A program made the position numbers and the translations under genes. Positions 42,626-51,306 of a DNA stretch of 51,306 nucleotides are shown here, piece by piece. The notes beneath the pieces are model-generated. The model searched no databases. It saw only the letters and a program-made list of their open reading frames with translations, and was not told the DNA's origin. How positions within the stretch are numbered: the stretch's first letter is position 1; each line of letters begins with the position of its first letter. Source of the DNA: a bacterium. Its GTDB lineage: Bacteria > CLD3 > SB21. The stretch covers positions 1-51,306 of the forward strand of contig JAIBAF010000003.1 of NCBI GenBank assembly GCA_019695335.1, in the 5' to 3' direction.

Positions 42626-43119
42626 ATATTTACCTGTTACGGCATGGAATTGCTGCAGACATCGGACCAGGAATCAAATCAGATTTTGAAAGACCCCTTA
42701 CTGAAGAAGGCAATAAAGAAATGCGCCTTGAGGCAAAAGGAATGAAAAATCTTGGAATTCAGTTTACGAAAATTTTGGCAAGTCCGTTGATTCGAGCCAA
42801 ACAAACAGCAGAAGTCGTGACTGAAATTCTTGATTGCAGAGGAAAGCTTCAGGAATGCAAAGCATTGGGCATTCCGGCTTCACGTAGTCATTTACTTGAT
42901 GATTTGAAACAGTTTAATTTTGAGGATGAAATCCTTTTGGTTGGACACGAACCTGAAATGGGATATCTGGCTGGATTTTTCATCGGTAATCTTAAATTGC
43001 GTCTTCCATTCAAAAAAGGAAGCTTATGTAAAATTGAAATTTCGCATCTCCAACCCAGCCCGATGGGTGAAATAAAATGGTTTCTGACTCCGAAACAATT
43101 AAAACTGATAGGTAAGTAA
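42622..43119 (+). CDS. sixA: SixA-like phosphohistidine phosphatase
   Basis: A 165-residue histidine-phosphatase (phosphoglycerate-mutase superfamily) protein. The catalytic motif is YLLRHGIAADIG with the RHG signature, a second Arg in SPLIRAKQTAEVV, and the late His in LLVGHEPEMGYLAG. SixA removes phosphate from histidine on HPt or PTS proteins in E. coli. It starts in the CHAD stop and its own stop overlaps the ppx ATG (TAATG), so the three genes form one tightly coupled unit. Confidence 0.9.
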   Translation: MNIYLLRHGIAADIGPGIKSDFERPLTEEGNKEMRLEAKGMKNLGIQFTKILASPLIRAKQTAEVVTEILDCRGKLQECKALGIPASRSHLLDDLKQFNFEDEILLVGHEPEMGYLAGFFIGNLKLRLPFKKGSLCKIEISHLQPSPMGEIKWFLTPKQLKLIGK

Positions 43120-44696
43120 TGAATTTGGCCAGCCGTTTAATAACACATCGGAAAAAAAATAATACCTACTTGGCCGCCATCGATATTGGAACAAATTCTT
43201 TTCATTTAGTGGTTGTAGAAATTTTGGCTGACGGCAAATTCAAGATTATTGACCGGGCAAAAGAAAATGTCCGGCTTGGTCATGGCGGCAAAGATATGAA
43301 ATTAATTTCACCTGAAGCCATGCAGCGTGGCGTTGCGGCATTGAAGCGTTATGCCGGGATTGCGCAGTCTTTCAATGCGCCAATTCGGGCTGTGGCTACA
43401 AGTGCGGTGAGGGAAGCGCTGAACCAGGCGGAATTCGTCAAACGCATTCACGATGCCACCGGAATCGATGTCGAAATCGTATCGGGCGTCGAAGAAGCAC
43501 GGTTGATCTATCTTGGAATTTTGCAGGCATTACCGGTATTCGATAACCAAATTTTGATGATCGATATTGGCGGCGGGAGCGTGGAATATCTTATTGGCAA
43601 ACGCGGAGAAGCAGTGTTGTCGAACAGTCTGAAATTAGGACATATCCGGCTGACTGAGCGTTTTTTTAAGCGCGATAGTTTACGTGAAAAAGATATTGAA
43701 ACTTGCCGGGAACACATACGTGGATTTCTATCATCATTGAGCCGTGAAATGCGCGCATACAAATATGATTTTGCCATTGGAAGTTCTGGAACTATACAAA
43801 ATGTTGCCAATATGATTAAAGGCTTGCGTGGTGAAATTTTGAACACGCAATTAAACAATTTTTCGTTTACACGTGATGAATTGTCAGAAATTGTAAAAAT
43901 GATCCTGAAGGCAAAAACACCTAAAGATCGATTAAAAATTCGAGGGCTTGATCCGAAAAGAGCCGACGTGATCGTTGCCGGTGCGATGGTGTTAGAAGAA
44001 TCGTTTAAGGCTCTGCGAATTAAGCGCCTTACAGTGTCCGAGTTTGCACTGAGAGAAGGCATCATTTATGATTATTTACAAAATCGAATTTATCAAGGTG
44101 ATCATGCACATCATTTAGCAAATATTCGTTATAAAAGTGTTCAACGTTTATCGGAGCTTTTTCACAATGACGCCAAACATGCTGAACATACCGTACGCAT
44201 TGCTTTGTCACTATTCGATCAATTAAAATCTCTCCATAAACTGGGAGAACGAGAACGAGAATTCCTGGAGTATGCGACCATTTTGCACGAGATAGGTTTT
44301 TTCGTATCGCACGCACAGCACCATCGACACTCGTATTACCTGATTCGCAATTCTGAGCTTTCAGGTTTTACTGATCACGAAAAAGAGATCATAGCGAACA
44401 TCGCGCGTTATCACCGAAAAAGCCATCCGAAAACCAAACATGAGGGGTTTGCAGCGCTTGCTCCAAAAGATCAATTGCTTGTGAGAAAACTTTCAGGCCT
44501 GCTCCGCATAGCCGATGGGCTGGACAGAACTCACAATGGCGTTGTTGCTTCCGTTAAATGTAAAATTGAGCCAAGAAGGGTAATTTTGATAGTACGATCG
44601 GGGGTTAATTTGGAATTGGAAATGTGGGCGGTAAATATGAAAAAAGGGCTATTCGAGGAAGTGTTTCATAAGCAAATCATTCTCAAATCATATTAA
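43119..44696 (+). CDS. ppx: Ppx/GppA-family exopolyphosphatase or pppGpp phosphatase
   Basis: A 525-residue enzyme that removes terminal phosphate from polyphosphate and/or converts pppGpp to ppGpp. The N-terminal ASKHA domain has AIDIGTNSFHLVVVEI (phosphate 1), ATSAVREALNQAEFV and MIDIGGGSVEYLIG (phosphate 2). The C-terminal third (about 345-525) is an HD-like helical domain: DAKHAEHTVRIALSLFDQL, TILHEIGFFVSHAQHHRHSY and NIARYHRKSHPK. It follows CHAD and SixA with one-base overlap. Its last bases overlap the 3' end of the convergent PLD gene by 4 nt. Confidence 0.92.
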   Translation: MNLASRLITHRKKNNTYLAAIDIGTNSFHLVVVEILADGKFKIIDRAKENVRLGHGGKDMKLISPEAMQRGVAALKRYAGIAQSFNAPIRAVATSAVREALNQAEFVKRIHDATGIDVEIVSGVEEARLIYLGILQALPVFDNQILMIDIGGGSVEYLIGKRGEAVLSNSLKLGHIRLTERFFKRDSLREKDIETCREHIRGFLSSLSREMRAYKYDFAIGSSGTIQNVANMIKGLRGEILNTQLNNFSFTRDELSEIVKMILKAKTPKDRLKIRGLDPKRADVIVAGAMVLEESFKALRIKRLTVSEFALREGIIYDYLQNRIYQGDHAHHLANIRYKSVQRLSELFHNDAKHAEHTVRIALSLFDQLKSLHKLGEREREFLEYATILHEIGFFVSHAQHHRHSYYLIRNSELSGFTDHEKEIIANIARYHRKSHPKTKHEGFAALAPKDQLLVRKLSGLLRIADGLDRTHNGVVASVKCKIEPRRVILIVRSGVNLELEMWAVNMKKGLFEEVFHKQIILKSY

Positions 44697-45991
44697 TCTT
44701 CAATATTACCGTCATCCATCTCATCTGATGCTTTAATAGATTTTGAACTATCTTTGGCGCGGATGAACCTTGCATAGAACTCCTGCAGATATTGATTCAC
44801 AATCTTCCGATCTCTTATAATAAGAAAATTATCATCGTTAACTTCATTGGCATTCTTGCTAAAATTTAACGATCCCGTAATGACGATCGGAATATCATTG
44901 GTATCGGGATTCTCAGCGTCGATCAATATATATTTATGATGTAAATGACGGTCTTCGACGGCCAGATAGGCCTCGGCCTTTTTTTCCCATGGTTTTTTTG
45001 ATTTCTCGTTTTGTGTCATTGCAGAATACAAGCTCCAATACTGCTTGCCCAACGACGGCTCAAACACGGCCTTAAGATCAAGGCCTTTCTTATCAAATTT
45101 TTCTTTGATCGCCTCATCGATTTCAATTCCCGTACTAAATGAAAATGCACAAATTTTAATGTCATGTTGCGTTTCTTTGGTAACCAGATCAGCCAATAAA
45201 TCGAGAAAACTGGTTTTTCCTGCTTTCAAATTCATCGGTGTAAAATACGCATCGATCATAGTGCCATTGAGCGTAATTCGATTACTGGAAACTTTGTTTT
45301 TGTATTGATGAAATCTGGCAGCACTGGTATCCGGTACCGATGATGAACCGCCCCACATGATCTCAAATTCTTCAGTATAAATTTTCGCCAAGGCCCGGCT
45401 TTGAACTTGAATCATATTTTGCATGCTTACGAGGCCGGTAATAGTGAAATTATAAGAACCTGTAATAACGACATCATCTGTCGAATCGGGTGAAAGATAA
45501 TCGGCGATGAGGAATTTATGATGCATTTGAGCACGGTGTCCTTTGTAATAGTTGGCTTTGGATTGTACCCACGGCCAACCGGCATCGCTCATGATTGGAA
45601 TTTTATATCGTTTCTCTAATAATTGCCGCGCCGTTTTCCACAATTCGGAATTATTTTTTGGAGCAGCTTCATCATCAAATATGATTCGCACTCGTACGCC
45701 ACGTTCATGGGCTCTGCACAAAGCTACAACTATATTCAAACTGTTTAATTCGTAAGAAGTCAGGTCAATACTTTGGTGAGCCGCATTGATCACATCGATT
45801 ACGCGTTGCTCAAGGTTTTCATTACCGTTTGCCAAATTACCGGGGAATGAGTACGCACTATCAATCGTTCCGTTAAAAAAAACAAACGCTTTATTATTTA
45901 ATGAAGTGGTGGGATGTAAGTTATACTGAATTTGTCCAAACGTGTGGCTTGAAAATAGAATTAAGCAGAAAAATTTGAATAAGTTTATCAT
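44693..45991 (-). CDS. Secreted phospholipase D-like (PLDc) protein
   Basis: A 432-residue phosphodiesterase-type protein exported by a signal peptide (MINLFKFFCLILFSSHTFGQ). It has two HKD motifs, HHKFLIAD and HHKYILID, each followed by an Asn motif, GSYNFT and GSLNFSKNA. Family members cleave or transfer phosphodiesters in phospholipids or nucleic acid. The substrate here is unknown. It is divergent from dnaK with a 320-nt gap and converges on ppx (4-nt overlap). The C-terminal tail is acidic (SDEMDDGNIED). Confidence 0.9.
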   Translation of the reverse strand: MINLFKFFCLILFSSHTFGQIQYNLHPTTSLNNKAFVFFNGTIDSAYSFPGNLANGNENLEQRVIDVINAAHQSIDLTSYELNSLNIVVALCRAHERGVRVRIIFDDEAAPKNNSELWKTARQLLEKRYKIPIMSDAGWPWVQSKANYYKGHRAQMHHKFLIADYLSPDSTDDVVITGSYNFTITGLVSMQNMIQVQSRALAKIYTEEFEIMWGGSSSVPDTSAARFHQYKNKVSSNRITLNGTMIDAYFTPMNLKAGKTSFLDLLADLVTKETQHDIKICAFSFSTGIEIDEAIKEKFDKKGLDLKAVFEPSLGKQYWSLYSAMTQNEKSKKPWEKKAEAYLAVEDRHLHHKYILIDAENPDTNDIPIVITGSLNFSKNANEVNDDNFLIIRDRKIVNQYLQEFYARFIRAKDSSKSIKASDEMDDGNIED

Positions 45992-46311
45992 GGTGAATTA
46001 TAGTGAATTTTTTCGGTATCGGTAATCTATATAAAATTTGAAAATAAGCAAGCAGATTTACTTCACTGCCAAAATAATCAATTCAAGACATTTTGTCCGT
46101 ATTAAAATTTATTTTATGACAATTTTGCATTGCTTCAAAGTTTTGCAAATTTTAAACTAAATAAAAACAATTGTGACTTAATGTTTTATATCGGTATGTC
46201 ATTTGCTAAATTGGGTCGTGTGATGGAGTGCAAATACAAAATCAATTTTAAGTAATTTAATATAAAAATATGCCGTATGTAATACGGTGCTCTTATTAAG
46301 GAGGAAACAAC
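45992..46311. promoter_or_regulatory. 320-nt intergenic region between the PLD gene and dnaK
   Basis: An AT-rich region without a gene. A candidate promoter for dnaK is TTGCTT (46130-46135), 17 nt, TAAACT (46153-46158). A perfect 6-bp inverted repeat, CCGTAT-GTA-ATACGG (46273-46287), lies 24 nt before the ATG. AAGGAGG (46298-46304) is the ribosome-binding site. There is no canonical CIRCE element (TTAGCACTC-N9-GAGTGCTAA); only a GAGTGCAAA half-site at 46226-46234. Confidence 0.55.
46273..46287. repeat. Inverted repeat before dnaK (possible operator or leader hairpin)
   Basis: CCGTAT, three-base spacer GTA, ATACGG: a perfect 6-bp palindrome 24 nt upstream of the dnaK ATG, between the candidate promoter and the ribosome-binding site. 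It could be an operator for a stress repressor or an RNA hairpin. Confidence 0.55.
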
Positions 46312-48225
46312 ATGGCAAAAGGAAAAGTAATCGGAATTGACTTGGGAACGACCAATTCATGCGTGGCGATTATGGAGGGAGGTCAACCGGTCGTAATTGC
46401 AAATTCTGAAGGCGGACGTACGACGCCGTCCATCGTGGCTTTTACAAAAGCCGGTGAACGCGTTATCGGAAATCCCGCTAAGCGTCAATCGATCACCAAC
46501 CCGAAAAATACAATTTTTTCGATCAAGCGTTTTATGGGACGGCGATTTGATGAAGTAACGGAAGAACGTAAAAAAGTCCCGTACGAAGTAATTTCCGGCG
46601 ATAATAATGTCGCGCGGGTAAAGATTACGGATCAAGTGTTTTCACCGCCGGAAATTTCAGCGATGGTTCTTCAAAAAATGAAACAAACTGCTGAAGATTA
46701 TTTGGGACAAAAAGTTACAGATGCCGTAATTACCGTTCCTGCTTATTTTAACGATGCACAGCGCCAAGCAACAAAAGATGCCGGCAAAATTGCCGGGCTT
46801 AATGTGTTGCGTATTCTCAATGAGCCTACGGCAGCTGCGCTGGCATATGGTCTCGATAAAAAATCAAATGAAAAAATTGCCGTGTATGACTTGGGCGGCG
46901 GTACTTTTGATATTTCGATTCTTGAAATCGGCGACGGAGTGTTTGAAGTATTATCGACGAACGGTGATACGCACTTGGGAGGCGATGATTTCGACGAACG
47001 TGTTATCAACTGGATGGCCGACGAATTCCGTTCAGCTGAAAGCATTGATCTTCGCAAAGATCCCATGGCACTTCAACGTTTGAAGGATGCCGCTGAAAAG
47101 GCTAAAATCGAATTGTCCAGTTCCATGCAAACGCAAATTAATTTGCCGTATATTACTGCCGTAGACAGCATTCCGAAGCATCTCGATCTGACACTGACGC
47201 GTGCGAAATTCGAACAAATTTGCGACGATCTTATTCAGCGAACGATAGGGCCGGTTGAACAAGCAATGAAGGATGCCGGATTAAAATATTCTGAAATCGA
47301 TGAAGTGATTTTAGTCGGGGGTTCTACTCGTACTCCGAAGATCCAGGAATTGGTACAAAAACTTTTTGGCAAAGAGCCGCATAAAGGTGTCAATCCGGAT
47401 GAAGTAGTTGCAGTTGGCGCAGCCATTCAAGGTGCGGTTTTAGCAGGAGAAGTCAAGGACGTTCTCTTATTAGATGTAACACCGTTGTCATTAGGTATCG
47501 AAACTTTGGGCGGCGTATTTACAACGATGATTCCGCGTAACACAACCATTCCGACAAAAAAGAGTGAAATTTTCTCGACAGCGGCGGATAGTCAAACGGC
47601 CGTTACGATTCGTGTCGGACAAGGTGAACGGCAAATGTTTGCCGATAATCGCGAAATCGGACGATTTGAATTGATCGGCATTCCTCCGGCTCCGCGTGGC
47701 GTACCGCAAATTGAAGTGACGTTTGATATTGATGCCAACGGTATTTTACACGTGTTGGCCAAAGACAAGGCAACCGGAAAAGAACAGAGTATCCGGATCG
47801 AATCGTCTTCAGGTCTCAACAATGACGAAATTGAACGGATGGTTAATCAGGCGAAAGAACACGCGGAAGAAGACCGTAAACGTCGTGAAAAAATTGATGT
47901 CAAGAATCAGGCGGAAAATCTTGCTTATCAGACCGAGAAAAATATCAAAGAATTCGGCGATAAAGTTGATGCCGATTCCAAGAGCAAATTGGAAGGTGAA
48001 GTTCAGAAATTGAAAGATGCGATCGCTACGGACAATACTGATACCATCAAGGCAGCAACGGAATCGTTATCGAAGGTATGGAACGATGTTTCTGCGAAAA
48101 TGTATCAAGCCGGTGCCGGCGCGCAGCAAGAACAGGCTACAGGCGGGAATGAAACCAATACTCAACAGGGACAAAAAGTCGAAGAAGCTGATTATGAAGT
48201 CGTTGATGACAAAGATAAAAAATAA
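46312..48225 (+). CDS. dnaK: Molecular chaperone DnaK (Hsp70)
   Basis: ATP-driven chaperone of 637 residues. It has [68 protein letters not shown] and the linker region [19 protein letters not shown] before the substrate-binding domain. The tail is Gln/Gly-rich and ends in [14 protein letters not shown]. It has a strong AAGGAGG ribosome-binding site. Downstream are FmdB, HtpX, an LSm-like protein, a CbpA-type J protein and HtrA. No grpE, dnaJ (zinc type) or hrcA is in the window. Confidence 0.98.
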   Translation: MAKGKVIGIDLGTTNSCVAIMEGGQPVVIANSEGGRTTPSIVAFTKAGERVIGNPAKRQSITNPKNTIFSIKRFMGRRFDEVTEERKKVPYEVISGDNNVARVKITDQVFSPPEISAMVLQKMKQTAEDYLGQKVTDAVITVPAYFNDAQRQATKDAGKIAGLNVLRILNEPTAAALAYGLDKKSNEKIAVYDLGGGTFDISILEIGDGVFEVLSTNGDTHLGGDDFDERVINWMADEFRSAESIDLRKDPMALQRLKDAAEKAKIELSSSMQTQINLPYITAVDSIPKHLDLTLTRAKFEQICDDLIQRTIGPVEQAMKDAGLKYSEIDEVILVGGSTRTPKIQELVQKLFGKEPHKGVNPDEVVAVGAAIQGAVLAGEVKDVLLLDVTPLSLGIETLGGVFTTMIPRNTTIPTKKSEIFSTAADSQTAVTIRVGQGERQMFADNREIGRFELIGIPPAPRGVPQIEVTFDIDANGILHVLAKDKATGKEQSIRIESSSGLNNDEIERMVNQAKEHAEEDRKRREKIDVKNQAENLAYQTEKNIKEFGDKVDADSKSKLEGEVQKLKDAIATDNTDTIKAATESLSKVWNDVSAKMYQAGAGAQQEQATGGNETNTQQGQKVEEADYEVVDDKDKK

Positions 48226-48236
48226 GAGGTGATGCG

Positions 48237-48455
48237 ATGCCGACGTACGACTATAAATGTCCGAAAGGGCACGAATTTGAGGAATTCCAAAGCATCAACT
48301 CAGAGCCCGTGGCAAATTGCCCGACGTGTGGCGAAAAAGCCTCACGAATTATTGGATCGGGCGGCGGCTTGATGTTTAAAGGAAGCGGATTCTACATCAC
48401 CGATTACAAAAATAACAACAACGGGAAGAAAGACTCGAAAAAAAAACCTGAGTAA
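48237..48455 (+). CDS. FmdB-family zinc-ribbon regulatory protein
   Basis: A 72-residue protein fitting the FmdB/CxxC zinc-ribbon family: MPTYDYKCPKGHEFEEFQ then ANCPTCGEKASRIIGSGGGL and GSGFYITDYKN. The first half-site reads CPKGH, with His rather than a second Cys; the second half-site is the usual CPTC. The family is often small, of unknown or regulatory function. It lies 11 nt after dnaK and shares its transcript; a stem-loop sits at its stop codon. Confidence 0.88.
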   Translation: MPTYDYKCPKGHEFEEFQSINSEPVANCPTCGEKASRIIGSGGGLMFKGSGFYITDYKNNNNGKKDSKKKPE

Positions 48456-48463
48456 CACTCGGG
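48447..48463 (+). other. Stem-loop at the fmdB stop codon
   Basis: CCTGAGT (48447-48453), AAC loop, ACTCGGG (48457-48463): 7 bp with one G-U pair, spanning the stop. There is no T run, so it is more likely an attenuator or processing hairpin than a full terminator. Confidence 0.4.
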
Positions 48464-48489
48464 TGCTCATTTAACAAAAAGGTTATTCG

Positions 48490-49368
48490 ATGTTTTTGAA
48501 CACATTCAAAACTATGTTCTTTTTGACGCTCTTGACACTGTTATTGATGCTGATCGGCAGCATGGTTGGCGGACAGAGCGGCGCTCTCATCGCTTTGGTG
48601 ATTGCCGGAGTGATGAATTTTGTAAGTTATTGGTTCAGCGATAAAATTGTTCTTAAAATGTACGGCGCTCAGGAAATCACGTATAACGATGCGCCGCGAT
48701 TATTCAATATAGTTCAGCGGCTCGCACAGAATGCACAATTACCGATGCCGCGTGTATACATCATTCCGTCTGACACCCCCAACGCCTTTGCGACAGGGCG
48801 TAATCCGGAAAACGGCGTCGTAGCGGTGACGCAAGGTATCGTCAATCGTTTGAGCGAAGATGAATTAGCCGGTGTCATCGGGCATGAATTGGCGCACATT
48901 AAGAATCGCGACATCCTGATCAGCACAGTCGTAGCGACGATAGCCGGTGCCATTGCATATATCGCTCAGATGGCACAGTGGGCGGCAATCTTCGGCGGAT
49001 TCGGGAGAAGTTCGGATGACGACGAACGAGGCGGCAGCTTTATTTCAACATTGTTTCTGGCAATTTTAGCGCCGATTCTTGCGACAATAATTCAACTTGC
49101 TGTGTCACGTTCGCGTGAATTTCTTGCGGATCGCGTGGGTGCGGAAATAAGCGGACAGCCAATGTCTTTGGCCAATGCGCTGATCAAACTTGAAAACGCC
49201 AACCATCGTTTGCCGATGGAATCAAATCAGGCAACAGCGCACATGTTTATTATTAGTCCATTAACCGGCGGCGGTCTCATGAGTTTATTCCGTACGCATC
49301 CGACGACAGAGCAACGCGTGTCGCGCTTGAAAGAGTTTGCGGCTGAACAGGGTCTGTTGGCTTATTAA
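48490..49368 (+). CDS. htpX: HtpX-like membrane zinc metalloprotease
   Basis: An inner-membrane M48 protease of 292 residues that degrades misfolded membrane proteins. Two N-terminal membrane segments (about 7-26 and 30-45) come first. The zinc site is [16 protein letters not shown] (HExxH), with a third ligand in [34 protein letters not shown] is another family signature. A further pair of membrane segments lies in the middle. It is in the proteostasis cluster between the fmdB and LSm-like genes. Confidence 0.94.
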   Translation: MFLNTFKTMFFLTLLTLLLMLIGSMVGGQSGALIALVIAGVMNFVSYWFSDKIVLKMYGAQEITYNDAPRLFNIVQRLAQNAQLPMPRVYIIPSDTPNAFATGRNPENGVVAVTQGIVNRLSEDELAGVIGHELAHIKNRDILISTVVATIAGAIAYIAQMAQWAAIFGGFGRSSDDDERGGSFISTLFLAILAPILATIIQLAVSRSREFLADRVGAEISGQPMSLANALIKLENANHRLPMESNQATAHMFIISPLTGGGLMSLFRTHPTTEQRVSRLKEFAAEQGLLAY

Positions 49369-49381
49369 ACAAAAGTTAAGT

Positions 49382-49579
49382 ATGTCCCGAACAGAAGTTT
49401 TAAAAAGTTTGATTGGAAAGAAGATCAGGATTGTTTTGAAAAATAATCATCATATCGACGGTGTCTTGAGTAAAGTTGAAGAACATTTATTAACGTTCAA
49501 CAATGGAGAAACACTGATTCCCGATCACATTGAAAATTTTTTTGTCATTTCCGATGACTCAATTGGTAAAATACGATGA
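49382..49579 (+). CDS. Small LSm/Hfq-like protein (tentative)
   Basis: A 65-residue protein from the ATG at 49382; the longer reading from 49337 would run inside htpX. The pattern [40 protein letters not shown] and ENFFVISDD has the strand order and length of an Sm fold: a short N-terminal helix and a bent five-strand barrel. It lacks a classical Hfq or RNP signature, so RNA binding is unproven. It is coupled to the J-protein gene (ATGA overlap 49576-49579) and is 13 nt after htpX. Confidence 0.6.
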   Translation: MSRTEVLKSLIGKKIRIVLKNNHHIDGVLSKVEEHLLTFNNGETLIPDHIENFFVISDDSIGKIR

Positions 49580-50466
49580 ATAAGGATTATTACAACATAT
49601 TGGGTGTGACGGAATCAGCGAGTGAAGAGGAAATCAAAACGGCGTACAAGAAGCTGGCAAAAAAATTTCATCCGGATAAAAATCCCGGTAATAAAACGGC
49701 TGAAGATAAATTCAAAGAAATGTCTGAAGCCTACAATGTGTTGAGTGATCCGGCAAAACGGAAACAATACGACGCAATGCGTCGATATAGCTCGCGAAAA
49801 GGCCATCAGTATGACAATTATCAAACGGATTTCACAGACTTCGATCTTAAAGAATTTATGAAAAATTTTAATATGGGCGGTTCGAAGCCCCGTGAAAGTT
49901 TTGCAGACTTATTGGATGAGATGTTTTTTGGAAGCTCCCCCAAAGCTGAATCACGAACTTCATCCCGCGATATGCATGTCGAGCTTACTATTCCGTTTGA
50001 GAAATCGATTCACGGGGGAGATGTTGACTTTACTTTGGCCAACGGAACCCGTCAGCCATTGCGCGTACGATTACCCGAAGGTGTTGCTGACGGAGAAAAT
50101 GTTCGTATAAAAAATCCGGCTTATCATGCTGACGGAGCTATCGTCATAACAGTTCGGGTTCAACCTGACAATTTTTTTACGCGTAAAGGGCTGGATGTTT
50201 ATTGCGAAATCCCGGCAAATTATGCTCAGCTTGTTTTGGGAAGTACCATGCGCATTCGAACGGTCTACGATACAAAAATTGATGTTAAGATTCCTCCCGG
50301 AACGCAAAGCGGAACGATGTTGAAATTGCCGGGGATAGGCGTTCGCTCTCCTAAAGGTACGGGCGACATGTATGTTATGGTTTCTGTTGCAGTTCCTAAA
50401 AATTTGACGAAGAAGCAAAGAGAGTTACTGGAAGAATTTGCGAAAGCATCGGAAATGAAGTGGTAG
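49576..50466 (+). CDS. cbpA: CbpA-like J-domain co-chaperone
   Basis: A 296-residue DnaK partner that stimulates its ATPase. The J domain (about 1-70) has the HPD motif at 32-34 in [12 protein letters not shown] Gly/Phe-type linker is followed by the C-terminal substrate-binding domains: [40 protein letters not shown] and [20 protein letters not shown]. The Cys-rich zinc finger of DnaJ is absent, so this is the CbpA/DnaJ2 class. It starts in the LSm-like gene stop and is followed by htrA after 119 nt. Confidence 0.92.
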   Translation: MNKDYYNILGVTESASEEEIKTAYKKLAKKFHPDKNPGNKTAEDKFKEMSEAYNVLSDPAKRKQYDAMRRYSSRKGHQYDNYQTDFTDFDLKEFMKNFNMGGSKPRESFADLLDEMFFGSSPKAESRTSSRDMHVELTIPFEKSIHGGDVDFTLANGTRQPLRVRLPEGVADGENVRIKNPAYHADGAIVITVRVQPDNFFTRKGLDVYCEIPANYAQLVLGSTMRIRTVYDTKIDVKIPPGTQSGTMLKLPGIGVRSPKGTGDMYVMVSVAVPKNLTKKQRELLEEFAKASEMKW

Positions 50467-50543
50467 TTTTATTTGTAAAGAATGTAAAAAAAATTTGACA
50501 TTGGGTTAACAAAAAACATTTTAAAATCGATTTCGTAAAATAA

Positions 50544-50565
50544 TGACAAACAACTAAATTTGTCA
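50544..50565. repeat. Inverted repeat upstream of htrA
   Basis: TGACAAA (50544-50550), 8-nt spacer, TTTGTCA (50559-50565): a perfect 7-bp inverted repeat 20 nt before the htrA ATG. A third TTGTCA copy overlaps the start region (50580-50585). A TTGACA at 50495-50500 has no well-spaced -10. Possible stress operator or leader hairpin. Confidence 0.5.
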
Positions 50566-50585
50566 GAAAATTTTGGAGGTTGTCA

Positions 50586-51306
50586 ATGTTAGCAGCAAAA
50601 TCATCCCGCGTATTGGTCAGTGTTATTTTAATTCTGATTGGCGTGATTGCCGGCATCTTATTGACGGCGAATTTCAATATGATTCACAGCGGCCGTGCCA
50701 GCGCTGATTCAGAACGACGTACGCAATTAGAAGAAAAAATGGCGGCGATGAAAGATTTTGGAGAAGGTTTTTCAACGGTCGCTGAATATGTGACGCCAAG
50801 CGTCGTAACCGTAGAAACTGAAAAGACCGTGAAAGTCAATTACTCGCCGTTTGGCAATGAAGATCCTTTTGGTGATTTTTTTGGCGGTGATGATCTTTTT
50901 AAACGCTTTTTTGGATCTCCCCGCGGCGGACAACAACAACAAGAGCAGAAATTGCAGGGCTTGGGCTCCGGCGTAATTGTGAGTGAAGACGGATACGTTC
51001 TGACTAATAATCACGTTATTGCCGAAGCGGATAAAATTACCGTCACCTTGTCTGGTGGAAAATCTTATCAAGGAAAACTGATCGGCCGCGATCCAAGAAC
51101 CGATATTGCGGTTGTGAAAATCGATGAAAAAGGTTTGCCTGCAATCAAAATGGCCAATTCCGACAATGTCAAAGTCGGACAATGGGCGATTGCTGTAGGT
51201 AATCCGTTTAGTAAGTCGTTAAGTCAGACTGTAACAGCCGGTATTATCAGCGGTATGTCTCGTTCGTCGGTGGGTTTGGATACGGACGTAGATTTTCTCC
51301 AGACAG
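50586..51306 (+). CDS. htrA: DegP/HtrA-family periplasmic serine protease (3' end cut by window edge)
   Basis: A trypsin-like protease and chaperone of the envelope. The start at 50586 has GGAGG (50575-50579) at 6 nt. An N-terminal membrane segment (about 9-28, LVSVILILIGVIAGILLTAN) leads to the protease domain. Catalytic His is in LTNNHVIAEADK and catalytic Asp in DIAVVKID; the Ser motif lies beyond the window end. An insert rich in Phe and Gly/Asp (FGNEDPFGDFFGGDDLF) is the LA loop region. About 240 residues are visible of the usual 450-500, and PDZ domains are not seen. Last gene of the proteostasis cluster. Confidence 0.92.
   Translation, partial: MLAAKSSRVLVSVILILIGVIAGILLTANFNMIHSGRASADSERRTQLEEKMAAMKDFGEGFSTVAEYVTPSVVTVETEKTVKVNYSPFGNEDPFGDFFGGDDLFKRFFGSPRGGQQQQEQKLQGLGSGVIVSEDGYVLTNNHVIAEADKITVTLSGGKSYQGKLIGRDPRTDIAVVKIDEKGLPAIKMANSDNVKVGQWAIAVGNPFSKSLSQTVTAGIISGMSRSSVGLDTDVDFLQT

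Noticed and set aside
43508-44065. 185-codon minus-strand frame inside ppx
   Set aside because: Antisense to a strongly supported Ppx/GppA gene; no recognisable motif.
46226-46234. GAGTGCAAA, similar to a CIRCE half-site before dnaK
   Set aside because: The other arm (TTAGCACTC at 9 nt) is not present, so it is not a CIRCE element.
50495-50527. TTGACA ... TAAAAT as an htrA promoter
   Set aside because: Spacing is 21 nt, too long for a normal sigma-70 promoter; kept only as context.

Overview
This 51.3 kb window is a dense bacterial chromosomal segment of moderate, slightly AT-rich base composition. It holds 48 protein-coding genes that I can support. The two edge genes are cut: an rfbA-like gene at the left edge and an htrA/degP-like gene at the right edge. 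I saw no rRNA, tRNA, CRISPR array, insertion sequence or prophage. The lineage looks like the FCB superphylum, in the neighbourhood of Ignavibacteriota, Calditrichota or KSB1. The main clue is a 1620-residue surface protein ending in a YPNPFNP-type type IX secretion (T9SS) sorting domain. Clear sigma-70 promoters with 17-nt spacers (TTGACA/TAAGAT, TTGATT/TATATT) argue against a typical Bacteroidia-style promoter. The exact phylum cannot be settled from this window alone.

Layout. 1-4948 (minus): a surface-polysaccharide operon running PASTA protein > GT4 > GT4 > SGNH hydrolase > RfbA, with ATGA overlaps and its own promoter. 5131-9048 (plus): a receiver-histidine kinase, a small receiver-like protein, ComF, a nitrilase-superfamily amidase and a lipid kinase. 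9131-18568: a Crp/Fnr regulator followed by a terminator. Next come a hybrid kinase with a degenerate receiver, a receiver-PATAN-roadblock regulator, a PHP phosphoesterase coupled to a divergent RelA/SpoT-like protein, a GT2, a HAD phosphatase, a methyltransferase and a pyrimidine-nucleoside phosphorylase. 18589-22066: an ECF sigma factor, a toast-rack protein and a TPR protein, behind a promoter resembling the Bacillus sigma-W consensus. 22082-25917 (minus): a TPR membrane protein and DNA polymerase I. 26118-31872: a DUF2914 protein, a dicarboxylate symporter, a CcmE of the CxxxY type, and a CHASE4-PAS kinase with a NarL-type regulator. 32078-36940: the giant repeat protein. 36971-38707 (minus): a DUF2520 dehydrogenase-like protein, a lipoprotein and RuvC. 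38873-44696 (plus): a small acidic protein, a DUF2203 protein, a SpoT-type HD hydrolase, archaeal-type phosphoglycerate mutase, and a CHAD-SixA-Ppx trio. 44693-45991 (minus): a secreted phospholipase D-like protein. 46312-51306 (plus): a proteostasis cluster of DnaK, an FmdB zinc ribbon, HtpX, a small LSm-like protein, a CbpA-type J protein and HtrA.

How the genes work together. Three themes stand out. The first is phosphate and alarmone metabolism: a divergent RelA-like enzyme beside a PHP phosphoesterase, a lone SpoT-type hydrolase, and the CHAD-SixA-Ppx polyphosphate module. The second is signalling: four two-component loci, two of which show degenerate receiver features. The third is envelope and protein-quality stress: the apparently self-controlled ECF operon, and the DnaK-HtpX-CbpA-HtrA cluster. 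The best candidate for an undescribed system is the translationally coupled PHP plus RelA-like pair at 13178-15126. The ECF/toast-rack/TPR operon comes second.
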